The notes under the pieces are model-generated. The model worked only from the letters and a program-made list of their open reading frames with translations. It made no database searches and had not been told where the DNA came from. Below, one piece after another: positions 5,142-5,194 of a stretch of 5,194 nt of DNA. The stretch is from Candidatus Sericytochromatia bacterium (lineage in GTDB: Bacteria; Cyanobacteriota; Sericytochromatia; UBA7694), in contig CAJYHH010000289.1 in assembly GCA_913773825.1 (NCBI GenBank), positions 1 through 5,194 of the forward strand. The letters are read 5' to 3'. The position numbers and the translations under genes are program-made. How positions within the stretch are numbered: position 1 is the stretch's first letter; the number at the start of each line of letters is the position of its first letter.

Positions 5142-5194
5142 GATTATGCACTCGATAAGACACAAGCAACTCTGGTTAGCCCATCACAACTCTA

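Larger units (their letters stand above)
4851..5194. other. intergenic region without a convincing gene
   Basis: These 344 bases separate the peptidase start from the window edge and are AT-rich. A minus-strand frame of 84 codons (4915-5169) crosses it, but its product has no recognisable domain and it sits across promoter-like sequence, so I do not call it a gene. The region holds the leftward TATAAT box, a possible rightward extended -10, and a small hairpin TTTTG/CAAAA (5069-5073 with 5081-5085). No tRNA or clear terminator was seen. Confidence 0.6.

Noticed and set aside
4915..5169. 84-codon minus-strand frame upstream of the peptidase
   Set aside because: There is no domain or clear SD, the composition is that of non-coding DNA, and it covers the TATAAT box likely used by the peptidase.

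Overview
The window reads as chromosomal DNA of a gammaproteobacterium. The evidence is a zinc-binding DNA polymerase III delta' subunit (holB), a MiaE-type tRNA hydroxylase and intermediate base composition. The order Pseudomonadales, possibly near Moraxellaceae, is a reasonable guess, but this is inference from gene content and not a marker-based placement. No insertion sequence, CRISPR array, tRNA, rRNA or phage gene was seen.

Layout. Bases 1-139 are a short structured leader. It holds a 17-codon reading frame with a very good ribosome binding site and two possible stems. It precedes a probable two-gene unit: a Roadblock/LC7 protein (140-508) and a GAF-like plus degenerate GGDEF protein (538-1488). 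The second protein has lost the GGDEF catalytic signature but keeps an RxxD motif at the position of the c-di-GMP inhibitory site. A 90-base gap with an inverted repeat and a possible promoter leads to holB (1579-2457). A further 147-base gap with nested inverted repeats and a TATACT box almost touching the start codon leads to miaE (2605-3189). Next comes an unusual hairpin about 80 bases long, built of GTAG-like units on one arm and their complement on the other. It ends just before the Shine-Dalgarno of a cysteine-dioxygenase-like cupin (3289-3816).

The cupin converges, with a 7-base gap, on a minus-strand M28 metallopeptidase gene (3824-4850). That gene is split into two frames. A GTG-started N-terminal membrane anchor (from 4850) is in one frame and the whole zinc peptidase domain is in the +1 frame. 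The most natural join is at CTT-T (4718-4715), where an SD-like AGGGG lies three bases upstream. This is the geometry of the prfB (RF2) programmed +1 site, although a disabling mutation or sequencing error is the simpler reading. The last 344 bases (4851-5194) hold no convincing gene, only a promoter-like TATAAT for the peptidase and a possible rightward extended -10.

How the genes relate. The first two genes look like a signalling pair. holB (replication clamp loader), miaE (tRNA modification), the thiol dioxygenase and the peptidase are housekeeping or metabolic genes with no evident common pathway. They appear to be separate transcription units or loosely linked, since each is preceded by its own non-coding gap with structure or promoter-like boxes.
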